From Mycobacterium sp. Root135 (GTDB lineage: Bacteria; Actinomycetota; Actinomycetes; Mycobacteriales; Mycobacteriaceae), in NCBI RefSeq assembly GCF_001426545.1, contig NZ_LMEZ01000008.1:352889-416888 (forward strand): DNA of 64,000 nt, written 5' to 3'. The notes beneath the pieces are model-generated. The model was not told the DNA's origin. It searched no databases and saw nothing but the letters and a program-made list of their open reading frames with translations. Both the position numbers and the translations under genes were made by a program. How positions within the stretch are numbered: the stretch's first letter is position 1; each line of letters starts with the position of its first letter. This document shows, piece by piece, positions 39,154 to 48,628 of this stretch.

Positions 39154-39900
39154 TCAGACGTGCAGCTGCCGCATCGCGTCGAGGATCGGTCCACGCTCCG
39201 TGGGGTGCGCCATCAGGCGCCGGGCCACGTCGCTCATGTGCTCGCCGTTGACGCGGGCGTACTGCCGCAGCAGCACGAACGCCGTCTCCACGGAGACCCC
39301 GAGGCGTTCACGTAGGAACCCCTTGGCCTGCTCCACCAGCACCCGGCTCTTCAGCGCGTGGTGCAGATGAGGCAGCACCGTCGCCGGGCTGGGGGAGCGT
39401 TCCTGCAGGATCGCGACGCAGGCGACGTGGGTGAGGGTTTGACCGACGAGCTGGTCGGCGTCGTTCAGCTCGCCGACCTGAGTTCCGAACAGGCCCATGG
39501 CGCCCAACACGGTGCCGCCCGCGCGCATCGGCAGGGCGTGCACCGAGGCGAAGCCGGCCTGGGTGGCGGCCTCGGCGAAGCGGGGCCAGCGGTGCGCGTC
39601 ACCGCGCAGGTCAGCCACCGACAGCGGTTGACCCGTCGTGAAGCAGTCCAGGCAGGGTCCTTGTTCGGCCTGCAGCTGGAACAGCTCGAGATCCCGGGTC
39701 TTCTCCGACGTCGCCGCCATGAGATGTAGTTCGCCGCCGGGGTCGGCGAGGAGCAGACCGGCCGCGTGCACGTCGAGAACCTGGGTGCAGCTCTCGGTCA
39801 GTTGAGTCAGGAGCTCCACGACGTCGTAGTCGTCGAGCAGTGTGTCGACCAGGGTGACCACCGCCGCCAAGACCTGTGTCTCCCGCGGGAGTTCCGTCAT
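39154..39900 (-). CDS. GAF-ANTAR transcription antitermination regulator
   Basis: A 248-residue protein with a GAF sensor domain (about residues 20-165) and a C-terminal ANTAR RNA-binding domain (about 180-240; VLVEQAKGFLRERLGV). ANTAR proteins bind dual hairpins in nascent RNA and prevent termination. It lies next to a second GAF-ANTAR gene in the same direction, 46 bases downstream of it. Confidence 0.88.
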   Translation of the reverse strand: MTELPRETQVLAAVVTLVDTLLDDYDVVELLTQLTESCTQVLDVHAAGLLLADPGGELHLMAATSEKTRDLELFQLQAEQGPCLDCFTTGQPLSVADLRGDAHRWPRFAEAATQAGFASVHALPMRAGGTVLGAMGLFGTQVGELNDADQLVGQTLTHVACVAILQERSPSPATVLPHLHHALKSRVLVEQAKGFLRERLGVSVETAFVLLRQYARVNGEHMSDVARRLMAHPTERGPILDAMRQLHV

Positions 39901-39946
39901 GGGCGAGTACCCCCGTCGACCTTCGTCCGGTGTGTCGTCGGCCGCA

Positions 39947-40654
39947 TCAGTCGGCGTCCAGCCGGAGGCGGCGCTCGATGATGTCGCGAGCCACCTCGGT
40001 GGCGCTGCGCCCGGTGGCGTAGGCGTGCGCCCGGAGCCGGATGAGTGCCTGGGACGGGGTGACGTCGAGCTGTGCGACGAGCATCCCGGTGGCCTGGCTG
40101 ACCTCTGCCCGCGCGAACTGGGAAAGCTCAGCCCACGCGTCGCTCGCCGGGTCGCTGATCGCCGCCACCGAGTCGTCGGAGAGCAAATCCATGAACGGCA
40201 CGGTCGCAATCTGCGCCGCGATGAGAGCCCCCGCAGACGTCTCGGCAGGCCATCTGCCGGGCAGGGTGCGGAACAGGTCGAGGGCGCCGACGTACTCACC
40301 GGCCACCACCACCGGAGCGGCGTAGACGCTGCGGATGGTGTGGGTCAACAGAGCGGGCCGAAAGGCCGGCCATCGCAACTCGTCGGGATGGGTCAGGTCG
40401 GCGGATGCCACGGGCCCTCGCGATTCGACGGCGTCGAGACACGGTCCCTCACCGTAGGTGAACTGCAACTCGTCGTACTTGCGCGCCGCGGGGCTGGAGA
40501 CGCCGACCGTGCCCATGTTGATGCCGTCGTACACCGCCGAGATGGCCGCCGCCTCGACGTCGAACAGCATCACGCACGCCACGCAGAGTTGGTCGGCGGC
40601 CGCGAGTCCACGTCGGTCGCCCACCGCGGCGATCAGCTGATCGTGGAGTGCCAC
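39947..40654 (-). CDS. Second GAF-ANTAR regulator
   Basis: A 235-residue GAF (about 15-150) plus ANTAR (about 170-230; EVSQATGMLVAQLDV) protein, distinct in sequence from its downstream neighbour. The GAF domain has the EGPCLDAV segment shared with many mycobacterial GAF-ANTAR proteins. The tandem pair may form a hetero-pair or reflect an old duplication. Confidence 0.88.
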   Translation of the reverse strand: MALHDQLIAAVGDRRGLAAADQLCVACVMLFDVEAAAISAVYDGINMGTVGVSSPAARKYDELQFTYGEGPCLDAVESRGPVASADLTHPDELRWPAFRPALLTHTIRSVYAAPVVVAGEYVGALDLFRTLPGRWPAETSAGALIAAQIATVPFMDLLSDDSVAAISDPASDAWAELSQFARAEVSQATGMLVAQLDVTPSQALIRLRAHAYATGRSATEVARDIIERRLRLDAD

Positions 40655-40745
40655 GTCAGTTCCCGCCAGGAAGCCAGCTCATGGCACCAGCATGCGCCAT
40701 CGGGCCCGGGTCGACACCATACGGGGTTGAAGTCGACGTCACGGG

Positions 40746-41315
40746 TCACTGTCCCTTCAGGCTTCCGATCCCCAGCGAGGAGTCCTTCGGCGGACTCGCG
40801 TCCTCGACGGAGTCGACGTAGGCCTGCGGATCGCGGTCGGAGACGTCGAGGCCGCGAGTGGTCGGATGGCTGGTCATGAAGGCGTGGTACTGGCGGCCGA
40901 GCGCCTCGCGAAGCTGTGCGGGGGCGTGCTTGCGGAAGTCGGAGAGACCCTCGCGCTCCTCCTCGCCCATGTGTTCGTCGTTGGCCTTCCGCGCCCGGCC
41001 CACCGCGGCCCACCACTCGTCCGAGCCGATCTGCACGTCGTTCGCGTCCCGGACACTGTCGCGAATGTCGTTGTGGTCACCGATCGCGTCGAGGGTCTCC
41101 TCTTCGGGATCGTCCTCCCCGCGCTTGAGCAGTTGCGGATAGAAGATGGACTCCTCGGCGTACGCGTGGACGTCGAGTTTGTCGCCGAGCGGACGCCACA
41201 CGCGCTCGAGGTCCTCGGGTCGCGGGGTCTTTCTCGCCTGCAGATAGTCGAGCTTGGCGAACTGTTCGCGGAACCATTCGTGGTCGGCGAGAATCAGCCT
41301 GGTGATGTCGGCCAT
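40746..41315 (-). CDS. Hemerythrin-like HHE domain protein
   Basis: A 189-residue protein with the iron-binding pattern of hemerythrin-like proteins: ILADHEW near residue 10, DVHAYAEE with His and Glu near 49, GDHND near 79 and NDEHMGEEE near 114. The C-terminus is an unrelated polar tail. These proteins bind oxygen, NO or peroxide at a di-iron site. Mycobacterial HHE proteins respond to oxidative stress and sigma factor F in some species. Confidence 0.85.
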   Translation of the reverse strand: MADITRLILADHEWFREQFAKLDYLQARKTPRPEDLERVWRPLGDKLDVHAYAEESIFYPQLLKRGEDDPEEETLDAIGDHNDIRDSVRDANDVQIGSDEWWAAVGRARKANDEHMGEEEREGLSDFRKHAPAQLREALGRQYHAFMTSHPTTRGLDVSDRDPQAYVDSVEDASPPKDSSLGIGSLKGQ

Positions 41316-41339
41316 GGGAGCTCCCAGAGAGGCAGCGGG

Positions 41340-41507
41340 TCAGGCCGCGGGGACCGCGGGTGACGTGCAGTCCTCTACGTATTCGTAACCGCAGGGGCGG
41401 CAGGACACTTCGTAACGAAGGAAACCGCCGTCGCCCTCCTGGAACGAGTAGTCGGCTTGGACCATGCACCGCGGGCACCGTGCGATGCCTCGTTCGACCA
41501 CGCTCAT
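41340..41507 (-). CDS. Small zinc-ribbon protein, 55 aa
   Basis: Translation from ATG 41507 gives MSVVERGIARCPRC... with a second CRPC and a further Cys, ending in PAVPAA. Two CxxC knuckles (Cys11/Cys14 and Cys36/Cys39) form a clear zinc ribbon. AAAGG lies 9 bases before the start. It follows NDH-2 and precedes the hemerythrin gene on the same strand, 24 bases from it, so it is probably co-expressed. Role unknown. Confidence 0.65.
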   Translation of the reverse strand: MSVVERGIARCPRCMVQADYSFQEGDGGFLRYEVSCRPCGYEYVEDCTSPAVPAA

Positions 41508-41581
41508 CGGCCGGGCCTTTCGTCCTGGGCAGCCCCACGGCTACCTGCGGAGACGGAATACCCAGCGAGGCCGACCGTCAA

Positions 41582-42940
41582 TCACTGGTGTGGCGACGCC
41601 TCGACCGCGCGTGGTGACACCGGACCGCAGGCCGACCAGGTGTAGGGCTGCTCCGGGGTGGTCGCGCTTCCCAGCATGAACGTGCGGTCGGTGCGCCGGG
41701 CGCGCGCGATCGTCGCCAGCCAGGTGGCCACGGTGCTCACACGGTTCTGCACCCCGGTGAGGAAGGCGATGTGGATGAATCCCCAACCGAGCCAACCCAA
41801 TACGCCGGTAAGCTTCACGGGGCCGGCCTGCAGCAGGGCGTGGCCACGGCTGATGTAGGCCGCCGAACCCAGGTCACGATATCGATAGGGCTTGCGGGGC
41901 TGGCCCTTTCGGTCGCGGCGCAGGCAGGCCGCGACGTGCAGGCCGCCCTGCATGGCGTTCTCGGCCACGCCCGGCAGGTGGTCCCGTCCGACCAGGTCAC
42001 CGATGACGAAGACCTCGGGGTGCCCCGGCACTGTCAGGTCGGGTTCGACGGCGATCCGGCCCGCGTGATCCGACGTCGCACCGAGCACCTCGGCCACGAG
42101 CTTGGCGAAGGGCACGGCTTCCACCCCGGCCGTCCACAGCACCGTCCGCGCGGCGTAATCCTCGCTGGGGCCGCCGGCCTTGGGGGTGACGGTGATGCCC
42201 TCGCGGCGGACGTCGGTGACGTGCACGCCCATGTGCATCTCGACGCCGAGGTCCTCCAGGATCGTGGCGGCCTTGGCTGCCAGGCCGGGCGCGAAGCTAC
42301 CGAGTACGCACGAACCGCCGTCGAAGAGCAGGACGCGGGCGTCCTGGGGCTCGATGCTGTGGAATTCGTTGGCCAGCGCGCGGGTCGCCATCTCGCGGAT
42401 CTGGCCGGCCAGTTCCACCCCGGTGGGCCCACCGCCGGCGATGGCGAAGGTCAACCACCCGTCGCGTTCGGGGCCGGGGGCGAGCGTCTCTGCGATTTCG
42501 AAGGCGGCGAACAGCCGGCGGCGGATCGTCAGCGCGTCGTCGAGGGTCTTCATCCCCGGCGCCCACTTCGCGAAGTCGTCGCGCCCGAAGTAGGACTGTC
42601 GCATCCCGGCGGCGACCACCAGCACGTCGTAGTCGAGTTCGAAGGTGCTCTCGTCGGGGCGCCGCGCGGTGACGCGGCGGGCGTCGGCGTCCAGGTCGAC
42701 GGCCTCGCCGAGGAGCGTGGTCACGTTGCGGTGGTCGGCCAGCTCCTCGCGCAGCGATCGGCTGATCTGGCCGATGCTGAGCGTTCCGGTCGCGCATTGG
42801 TAGAGCAGCGGTTGGAAGACGTGGCAGGCGGCCCTGTCCAGGAGCGTGACGTCGACGTCGTCGCCGCCGAGGCGGCGGGCACAGAACAGCCCGCCGAATC
42901 CACCACCGATGATCAGCACGCGCGTCCGACCGTTGCTCAT
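41582..42940 (-). CDS. ndh: Type II NADH dehydrogenase (NDH-2)
   Basis: A 452-residue single-subunit NADH:quinone oxidoreductase. The FAD motif VLIIGGGFGG is near residue 8, the NADH motif AIAGGGPTGVELAG near 167, and the second FAD segment VIGDLVG near 310. A C-terminal hydrophobic region (GWLGWGFIHIAFLTGV) provides membrane binding. It transfers electrons from NADH to menaquinone without pumping protons. Paralogue status (ndh or ndhA) cannot be settled from sequence alone. Confidence 0.88.
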   Translation of the reverse strand: MSNGRTRVLIIGGGFGGLFCARRLGGDDVDVTLLDRAACHVFQPLLYQCATGTLSIGQISRSLREELADHRNVTTLLGEAVDLDADARRVTARRPDESTFELDYDVLVVAAGMRQSYFGRDDFAKWAPGMKTLDDALTIRRRLFAAFEIAETLAPGPERDGWLTFAIAGGGPTGVELAGQIREMATRALANEFHSIEPQDARVLLFDGGSCVLGSFAPGLAAKAATILEDLGVEMHMGVHVTDVRREGITVTPKAGGPSEDYAARTVLWTAGVEAVPFAKLVAEVLGATSDHAGRIAVEPDLTVPGHPEVFVIGDLVGRDHLPGVAENAMQGGLHVAACLRRDRKGQPRKPYRYRDLGSAAYISRGHALLQAGPVKLTGVLGWLGWGFIHIAFLTGVQNRVSTVATWLATIARARRTDRTFMLGSATTPEQPYTWSACGPVSPRAVEASPHQ

Positions 42941-42973
42941 CGCTCGACAGTACGCAGCGCGGAACCCGTCGCC

Positions 42974-43672
42974 CTACGGCGCCGAGGCGGCCAGGCCCTT
43001 GAGCATCAGGTCGAGAACCAATTCGAACGAGGGCTGCACCATGTACTCACCGAGGTGCGGCGCCGCGGCCTGGGTGAGGGGATGTTCGTCGTCTGGCAAC
43101 CGGGTCGACAGCGTCTGCCAAGAGGCTCTGTCGGCGTCCTGAATCTCCTCGGGCAGGGTGACGATGGCGCTCTGCAACATCGCCTGACCGAGCACCACGT
43201 CGGCGATGGCGCCGAACCACTTCGCCGCGGACTCGTCGCCGAACCCGCCATCGCGCAACAGCCCAAGGGTGAGCTCGACGGCTCGCAGCTCGTTGGGCAG
43301 ACCGGTCGCCCGGCTCGCGACCGCCAACCCCGCCCTTGGAAAGTCCTGCGCGTAGACCGTGAACAGGACTCGCCCGAGCGCGGCCAATGACTCCAGCCAG
43401 TCGGCCCCCGGTGTCCAGCGGTCGAGGCCAAGACCGATCATCCGGTCGGCCACCGCCCGCACGACGTCGTCGACGCCGGTGAAGTGCCGGTACAGGGCCG
43501 ACGCGTCGGCGCCGACGGCCGCCGCGAGCGTCCGCGCGCTCAGAACTGACGCGCCCCGGTTCTCGATCAGGTTGACCGCGGCGTCGACGTAGGCCTCGCG
43601 CGACAGCTCGGTGCCGGTCCTGGTGCGACGGCGTCGCCGCCCCGCCACGTGCTGCCTTCCCGACTCGGCCAC
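42974..43672 (-). CDS. TetR-family transcriptional regulator
   Basis: A 232-residue TetR regulator. An Arg-rich N-terminal tail (GRRRRRTRTG) precedes the HTH (residues about 22-70; LAAAVGADASALYRHF). The C-terminal ligand domain is mostly helical. It lies 33 bases upstream of ndh in the same direction and may regulate it. Target unknown. Confidence 0.87.
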   Translation of the reverse strand: MAESGRQHVAGRRRRRTRTGTELSREAYVDAAVNLIENRGASVLSARTLAAAVGADASALYRHFTGVDDVVRAVADRMIGLGLDRWTPGADWLESLAALGRVLFTVYAQDFPRAGLAVASRATGLPNELRAVELTLGLLRDGGFGDESAAKWFGAIADVVLGQAMLQSAIVTLPEEIQDADRASWQTLSTRLPDDEHPLTQAAAPHLGEYMVQPSFELVLDLMLKGLAASAP

Positions 43673-43751
43673 CGTTGTGCGCTCCTTATGTCAACACCGT
43701 TGACGCCTACGTCTCGATGCCGGAGTCTGGGGCGCCAAGGGGGTGAGATCG

Positions 43752-44030
43752 GTGCCTGACAGACATCCGACAGTTCGTAATTTTAGGCGCGTCGCGGGGC
43801 AGGCCGGACACGTAAATTACTTCGTAGAGGTCGAGGCCAGCGGCGATGACTCGCTCCACCTCGTCTTCGCAGGCAACATCTTCGTCGGGCCGGTGCTGAT
43901 GTCCAGCAGGAACGGCGACGGCCGCTGGGATCACCAGATGATCGACCATCCTCGGCAGTTCGGTGAGTTCGTGTCGGCGGAATGGGTCGACCGGTTCTTG
44001 GACTCCTGGTACGAGGCCCTGGCTGCCTGA
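43752..44030 (+). CDS. Hypothetical protein, 92 aa
   Basis: A compact mixed alpha/beta protein with segments HVNYFVEV, LHLVFAGNIFVG and a helical C-terminus (FVSAEWVDRFLDSWYEALAA). AAGGGGG sits 8 bases before GTG 43752, which favours it over the GTG at 43743. I do not recognise the family. It precedes an SRPBCC protein by 60 bases. Confidence 0.6.
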   Translation: MPDRHPTVRNFRRVAGQAGHVNYFVEVEASGDDSLHLVFAGNIFVGPVLMSSRNGDGRWDHQMIDHPRQFGEFVSAEWVDRFLDSWYEALAA

Positions 44031-44090
44031 CTGTTTGGCCGGCCCAACGCCAGGGAACAGCGGGGCCATGAGCGCGAACGGCACCGGCGG

Positions 44091-44462
44091 ATGTTGAGCA
44101 CGGCACGCACGATGGCCGTTCCGGCCGAGTCGGCGTGGCGGGTGCTTACCGATTTGTCTCTGTGGCCGCAGTGGGGCCCCACGGTGCAAGGGGCTCAACT
44201 CGACGAGGCCGGACCGTTGCGGCTCGGTTCCCGTGGCAAGGTGTGGACGCCCGTGGGGGTGCCGCTGCCATTCGAGATCACCGAGTTCGACGAGGGCAGC
44301 GCGTGGGCCTGGAAGGTCCTCGGAGTGTCCGCGACGCGCCACGTGGTGACCGCACACTCGCAGGGGTGCCGCGTGTCGTTCGGCGTGCCGCTGTGGGCGC
44401 CGGCCTATCTGCCCGTGTGCGTGTTGGCGCTCAAGCGAATCGAGGCTCTGGCTAGGGCTTAG
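44091..44462 (+). CDS. SRPBCC-fold (START-like) protein
   Basis: A 123-residue polyketide-cyclase/START-like protein with the typical N-terminal MAVPAESAWRVLTDLSLWPQWGPTV pattern (key residues W16, W24, W27), and the beta strands and final helix that make a hydrophobic cavity. It is somewhat shorter than the usual 140-150 residues. Ligand unknown. Its end overlaps the convergent Lrp gene by 11 bases. Confidence 0.75.
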   Translation: MLSTARTMAVPAESAWRVLTDLSLWPQWGPTVQGAQLDEAGPLRLGSRGKVWTPVGVPLPFEITEFDEGSAWAWKVLGVSATRHVVTAHSQGCRVSFGVPLWAPAYLPVCVLALKRIEALARA

Positions 44463-44922
44463 CGAGCGCCTCCAGCAGTGGCCTGGTGCGGTAGGCGACG
44501 ACTTCGTGCATCGCCACCGACATGGTGGTGCGCTCCACACCCGGCACCCCGAGTATCAAGCCGGCAACGCGGTAGAGGTCGTCAGCGTCCGTGGCGACCA
44601 CACCGATCAACAGGTCGGCCGCCCCTGACAGGCCGGTGATCTGGGTGATCTGCGCGATGGTCTCCAGTTCGACGAGCACCTGATCCAGGCGATGCTGGTC
44701 GACCACTGCGCTGATGAACGCCTTCAACGGGTAGCCGAGATCGCGCGGGGACACGCAGCGGTCGACTGGTGCGAGGACCTTGTCCTCGTCCCACCGTGCC
44801 AGCCGGGCCGCGACGGTGTTGCGGGCCAGTCCGAGCGCGGCTGCCAACTGCACGCCGGTGGCCCGAGGCGCGTCGCACATCGCCAGGAGCATCCGCGCGT
44901 CGGTGCGATCGAGCTTCGTCAT
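44452..44922 (-). CDS. Lrp/AsnC-family regulator
   Basis: A 156-residue protein with an N-terminal HTH (residues 3-55; LAAALGLARNTVAARLARW) and a C-terminal RAM ligand-binding domain (about 70-145). It is divergent from the indolepyruvate oxidoreductase gene, 138 bases away, and by analogy should respond to aromatic or branched amino acids and control it. Confidence 0.88.
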   Translation of the reverse strand: MTKLDRTDARMLLAMCDAPRATGVQLAAALGLARNTVAARLARWDEDKVLAPVDRCVSPRDLGYPLKAFISAVVDQHRLDQVLVELETIAQITQITGLSGAADLLIGVVATDADDLYRVAGLILGVPGVERTTMSVAMHEVVAYRTRPLLEALAKP

Positions 44923-45060
44923 GTCGCCCAGTATTCCACGTCACACTCTGCCGATAATGGGCAACATGCTCAACGTTGTCGCCTTGGCTTGCTCAGTATG
45001 CATACCGATGGTTCCCTGGAGTCAGCAGTTCGCCCACTACAGCCAAGGTGGTGACCCTCC

Positions 45061-48000
45061 ATGACGGATCTTGAGAGCCGCGTGATCGACCGCCAGCCCT
45101 ACGAATTGGGCGACCGCTACCGATCTGGTTCGGGCGCGGTGGTGCTGACCGGCGTGCAGGCCATCGCCAGGGCGCTGGTCGAGCAGCACGAGCGCGACAT
45201 CCGCGCGGGCCGACGGGTGGCGACGTTCGTCTCGGGCTATCAGGGCAGTCCGCTGGGCGGCGTCGACCGGATGCTCTCGGGAATGCCCGAGGTGCTGGAT
45301 GCCAACGACATCACCTTCGTTCCCGGCCTGAACGAGGAGTTGGCCGCCACCTCGGTGTGGGGCAGCCAGGCCGATCTCGCGGCGTTCGCGGCGGCGGCCG
45401 GCATCTCCCACTCCACGCCGAAGTACGACGGCGTCGTCGGCGTGTGGTACGGCAAGGGCCCCGGCCTCGACCGCGCCACCGACGCGCTGCGGCACGCCAA
45501 CATGTACGGCGTCAATCCCCATGGGGGAGTGCTGCTTCTGGTCGGGGACGACCCGGCGTCGAAGTCCTCCACCGTGCCCGCCGTCAGCGAACGGTCCCTG
45601 GCCGCGCTCGGCATCCCGGTGCTGTTTCCGCGCAACGCCCGCGAGGTCGTCACGATGGCGATGCACGGGGTGGCGATGTCGCGAGCCTCCGGGTGCGTGG
45701 TCGCGCTCAAGATCGTGGCCGACGTTGCCGACGGCGCCTGGTCGGTGGACGGCGGGGTCGCCGACGTCGACGTCGTGGTGCCCGAAGTGCATTGGGAGGG
45801 AAGGCCTTTCGTCTACCGGCAGCGACCGATGGCTGCGCCGGCCAGCAGCCTGGACGCCGAGGCGGATCTCTACGGTCCCCGTGCAGAGGTGGTGCGCGCG
45901 TACGGCGCAGCCAACGTCCTCGACGTCGTCGAGCTCGACCCTCCCGGCGCGACGGTCGGGATCGCCGCCACCGGAACGACGTTCGACGCGGTACGGCAGG
46001 CGTTGGCCGATCTCGGCGCCAGCGACGTGGCGCTCTACCGCGCAGGGGTTCGACTGCTGCGCATCGGCATGCCGACCCCGTTGGGGCCCGATTCCGTCAC
46101 GGCCTTCGCCGATGGATTGGACGAGATCCTCGTCGTCGAGGACAAGACGGCATTCGTCGAAACCCAGGTGCGCGAAATCCTGTACGGCACGGCGGGCGCC
46201 CCGCGCATCCTCGGCAAGAAGGACGCCGCCGGGCGGCCGCTGATCCCCGCGGGCGGCGAACTCACCGCGGGTCGCCTGCTGGCCCCGCTGCGTCGGATAT
46301 TCGCCGGCCGGCTCGAACTGAAGACGCCACCGCCTCCCGCCCTGACGCTCGACGTCCTCCCCGCCAAGCGCGCCGCCTACTTCTGCAGCGGCTGCCCACA
46401 CAACCGGTCGACCGCCGTGCCCGAGGGCTCGCTGGCCGGCGGCGGGATCGGTTGCCACACGATGGTGACGATGTCGGACCGCACGGACAGCGCCGTCACC
46501 GGACTCACCCAGATGGGTGGCGAGGGCAGCCAGTGGATTGGCCAGGCTCCGTTCACCGACGTTGCGCACATCTTCCAGAACATCGGCGACGGAACCTTCT
46601 TCCACTCCGGCCAACTCGCCGTGCAGGCCGCCGTCGCGGCGGGTGTCAACATCACCTACAAGCTGCTCTTCAACGAGGTCGTCGCCATGACCGGCGCGCA
46701 GAACGCCGAGGGCGCGCTGACCGTCGCAAGGCTGACGCACAAGCTGACCGCCGAAGGCGTCAAGCAGATCATCGTCTGCGCCGACGAGCCCAAGCGACAC
46801 GATCGCCGTGAGATGGCGAAGGGCACGACCGTCTGGCACCGCGACCGACTCGACGACGCCCAGAAACGGCTGCGCGAGGTCCAAGGCGTCACCGTCCTGA
46901 TCTACGACCAGCACTGCGCGGCCGACGCCAGGCGGCAACGCAAGCGCGGCACGCTGCCCACCCGCACCACCCGGGTCCTCATCAACGAGGCGGTGTGCGA
47001 GGGCTGCGGCGACTGCGGGGTCAAGTCCAACTGTTTGTCGGTTCAGCCGGTCGACACCGATCTGGGGCGCAAGACGCGGATCGACCAGACGTCGTGCAAC
47101 ACCGACTACAGCTGCCTTGACGGCGACTGCCCGTCGTTCGTCACGGTCGAGGTGACTCCCGGTTCCGCCAAGGCGGGTTTCGCCGCGACGAAGAAGCGCG
47201 CACCCGCCGCGCCGCCACAGCTGCCCGACATTGAGGTCGAACCGATCACCTCGACCCACAACGTCTTCTTCGCCGGCATCGGGGGAACCGGCATCGTCAC
47301 GGTGAACCAGGTCCTCGCGACGGCAGCGCTGCGAGCCGGCTACGAGGTGGAGAGTCTCGACCAGATTGGGATGAGCCAGAAGGCCGGACCGGTCGTGTCG
47401 CACCTGAGGTTCGCCGCGGGCAGGCTCGAGCCGTCCAACCGGCTCACGCCGGGGGCCGCGGATTGCTTCGTCGCCTTCGACCTTCTGACCGCCGTGGACG
47501 GCAAGAACCTCGAGTACGGCGACCCCGCTCGGACGATTTCGGTCGCGTCGACGTCCAAGACGCCGACCGGCGCCATGGTCTACGACAAGTCGGTCGCCTA
47601 TCCCGAGACGCCGTACCTCCTGAACCGGCTCGGCCAGGCGTCTCGCAGCGTGCACTCCTTCGACGCCTTGGCGGCCGCTCAGACCCTGTTCGGCAGCACG
47701 GCGGCGGCCAACTTCCTGCTGATTGGCGCCGCCTACCAAAGTGGGGCGCTGAAGATCCCTGCCGAGTGCGTCGAGGAAGCCATCCGCGTCAACGGGGTCG
47801 CGGTCGAGGCGAACGTCGCCGCCTTCCGCTGGGGTCGAGTGGCCGTTGCGGACCCGTCCCGCTTCGGCGACGCCGTCGCTCCCGCGCCGGCGCGTCAGCC
47901 CATCTCACCGCCCGCACGCGTCCTGGCCGGAACGTCCTTCACCGGGCAACTGGGCGATCTGGTCTCGCGGCGGGCCGCCGACCTGATGGAGTTTCAAGGC

Positions 48001-48567
48001 GAGCGGGTGGCTCGTCGATACGTCACGGTGATGCACGACGTGTGGACGGCCGAGCGCGCGGCGTCGGACCGCACGGAGTTCAGCGAAGCCGTCGCCCGCG
48101 GCCTCTTCAAGTTCACCGCCTACAAGGACGAATACGAGGTCGCCCGGCTGCTGACGGATCCGCGATTCGTCGAGCAGGTCCAAGCCGAGTTCCCCACCGG
48201 GAAGAAGATGACCTACAAGCTGCACCCGCCCGCGCTGCGAGCCGTCGGAAGGAAGAAGAAGATCGGCCTCGGACCGAGGAGTCACGTCGCATTGCGCGTG
48301 CTCGCCAAGGGAAAGGTGTTGCGTGGCACCGTGTTCGACCCGTTCGGCTATGCACACGTCCGCAGGGTGGAGCGTCGGCTGCGCGACGAGTACGAACACA
48401 TCGTCACCGAGTTGGCTGCCGGGCTGAAGGGTGGGGACTACGACCGTGCGGTCGCCGTCGCCGCACTCCCCGACGTGGTCCGTGGCTACGAGGGCGTGAA
48501 GCTCGCGAACGTCGACGCCTATCGCGTGCGATTACGAGAACTCGGCGTCGACGAAAGTGCCAGCTAA
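45061..48567 (+). CDS. Fused indolepyruvate ferredoxin oxidoreductase (IorAB type)
   Basis: A 1168-residue single-chain 2-oxoacid:ferredoxin oxidoreductase. The N-terminal part is pyrimidine-binding (SGYQGSPLGG near residue 59), followed by a TPP domain (GIGCHTM, IGDGTFFHSG near residue 510). A cysteine cluster region (CEGCGDCGVKSNC and CLDGDCP, about residues 645-690) binds iron-sulfur, and a C-terminal gamma domain starts at GIGGTGIVTVNQ near residue 740. It decarboxylates aryl pyruvates from aromatic amino acid transamination to aryl-acetyl-CoA, reducing ferredoxin. Most bacteria with split genes use iorA and iorB; the fused form is common in actinobacteria. The divergent Lrp gene is a likely regulator. 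Confidence 0.88.
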   Translation: MTDLESRVIDRQPYELGDRYRSGSGAVVLTGVQAIARALVEQHERDIRAGRRVATFVSGYQGSPLGGVDRMLSGMPEVLDANDITFVPGLNEELAATSVWGSQADLAAFAAAAGISHSTPKYDGVVGVWYGKGPGLDRATDALRHANMYGVNPHGGVLLLVGDDPASKSSTVPAVSERSLAALGIPVLFPRNAREVVTMAMHGVAMSRASGCVVALKIVADVADGAWSVDGGVADVDVVVPEVHWEGRPFVYRQRPMAAPASSLDAEADLYGPRAEVVRAYGAANVLDVVELDPPGATVGIAATGTTFDAVRQALADLGASDVALYRAGVRLLRIGMPTPLGPDSVTAFADGLDEILVVEDKTAFVETQVREILYGTAGAPRILGKKDAAGRPLIPAGGELTAGRLLAPLRRIFAGRLELKTPPPPALTLDVLPAKRAAYFCSGCPHNRSTAVPEGSLAGGGIGCHTMVTMSDRTDSAVTGLTQMGGEGSQWIGQAPFTDVAHIFQNIGDGTFFHSGQLAVQAAVAAGVNITYKLLFNEVVAMTGAQNAEGALTVARLTHKLTAEGVKQIIVCADEPKRHDRREMAKGTTVWHRDRLDDAQKRLREVQGVTVLIYDQHCAADARRQRKRGTLPTRTTRVLINEAVCEGCGDCGVKSNCLSVQPVDTDLGRKTRIDQTSCNTDYSCLDGDCPSFVTVEVTPGSAKAGFAATKKRAPAAPPQLPDIEVEPITSTHNVFFAGIGGTGIVTVNQVLATAALRAGYEVESLDQIGMSQKAGPVVSHLRFAAGRLEPSNRLTPGAADCFVAFDLLTAVDGKNLEYGDPARTISVASTSKTPTGAMVYDKSVAYPETPYLLNRLGQASRSVHSFDALAAAQTLFGSTAAANFLLIGAAYQSGALKIPAECVEEAIRVNGVAVEANVAAFRWGRVAVADPSRFGDAVAPAPARQPISPPARVLAGTSFTGQLGDLVSRRAADLMEFQGERVARRYVTVMHDVWTAERAASDRTEFSEAVARGLFKFTAYKDEYEVARLLTDPRFVEQVQAEFPTGKKMTYKLHPPALRAVGRKKKIGLGPRSHVALRVLAKGKVLRGTVFDPFGYAHVRRVERRLRDEYEHIVTELAAGLKGGDYDRAVAVAALPDVVRGYEGVKLANVDAYRVRLRELGVDESAS

Positions 48568-48628
48568 CAACCGACTCTGGCGGTGACGGTGTAGATTCGC
48601 CGATAGAGCGGTACCGCAGGCCGGCCTG

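Noticed and set aside
45037-47739. 900-codon minus-strand ORF antisense to the indolepyruvate oxidoreductase gene
   Set aside because: Shadow of a well-supported gene; Arg/Asp/Val-rich sequence with no domain.
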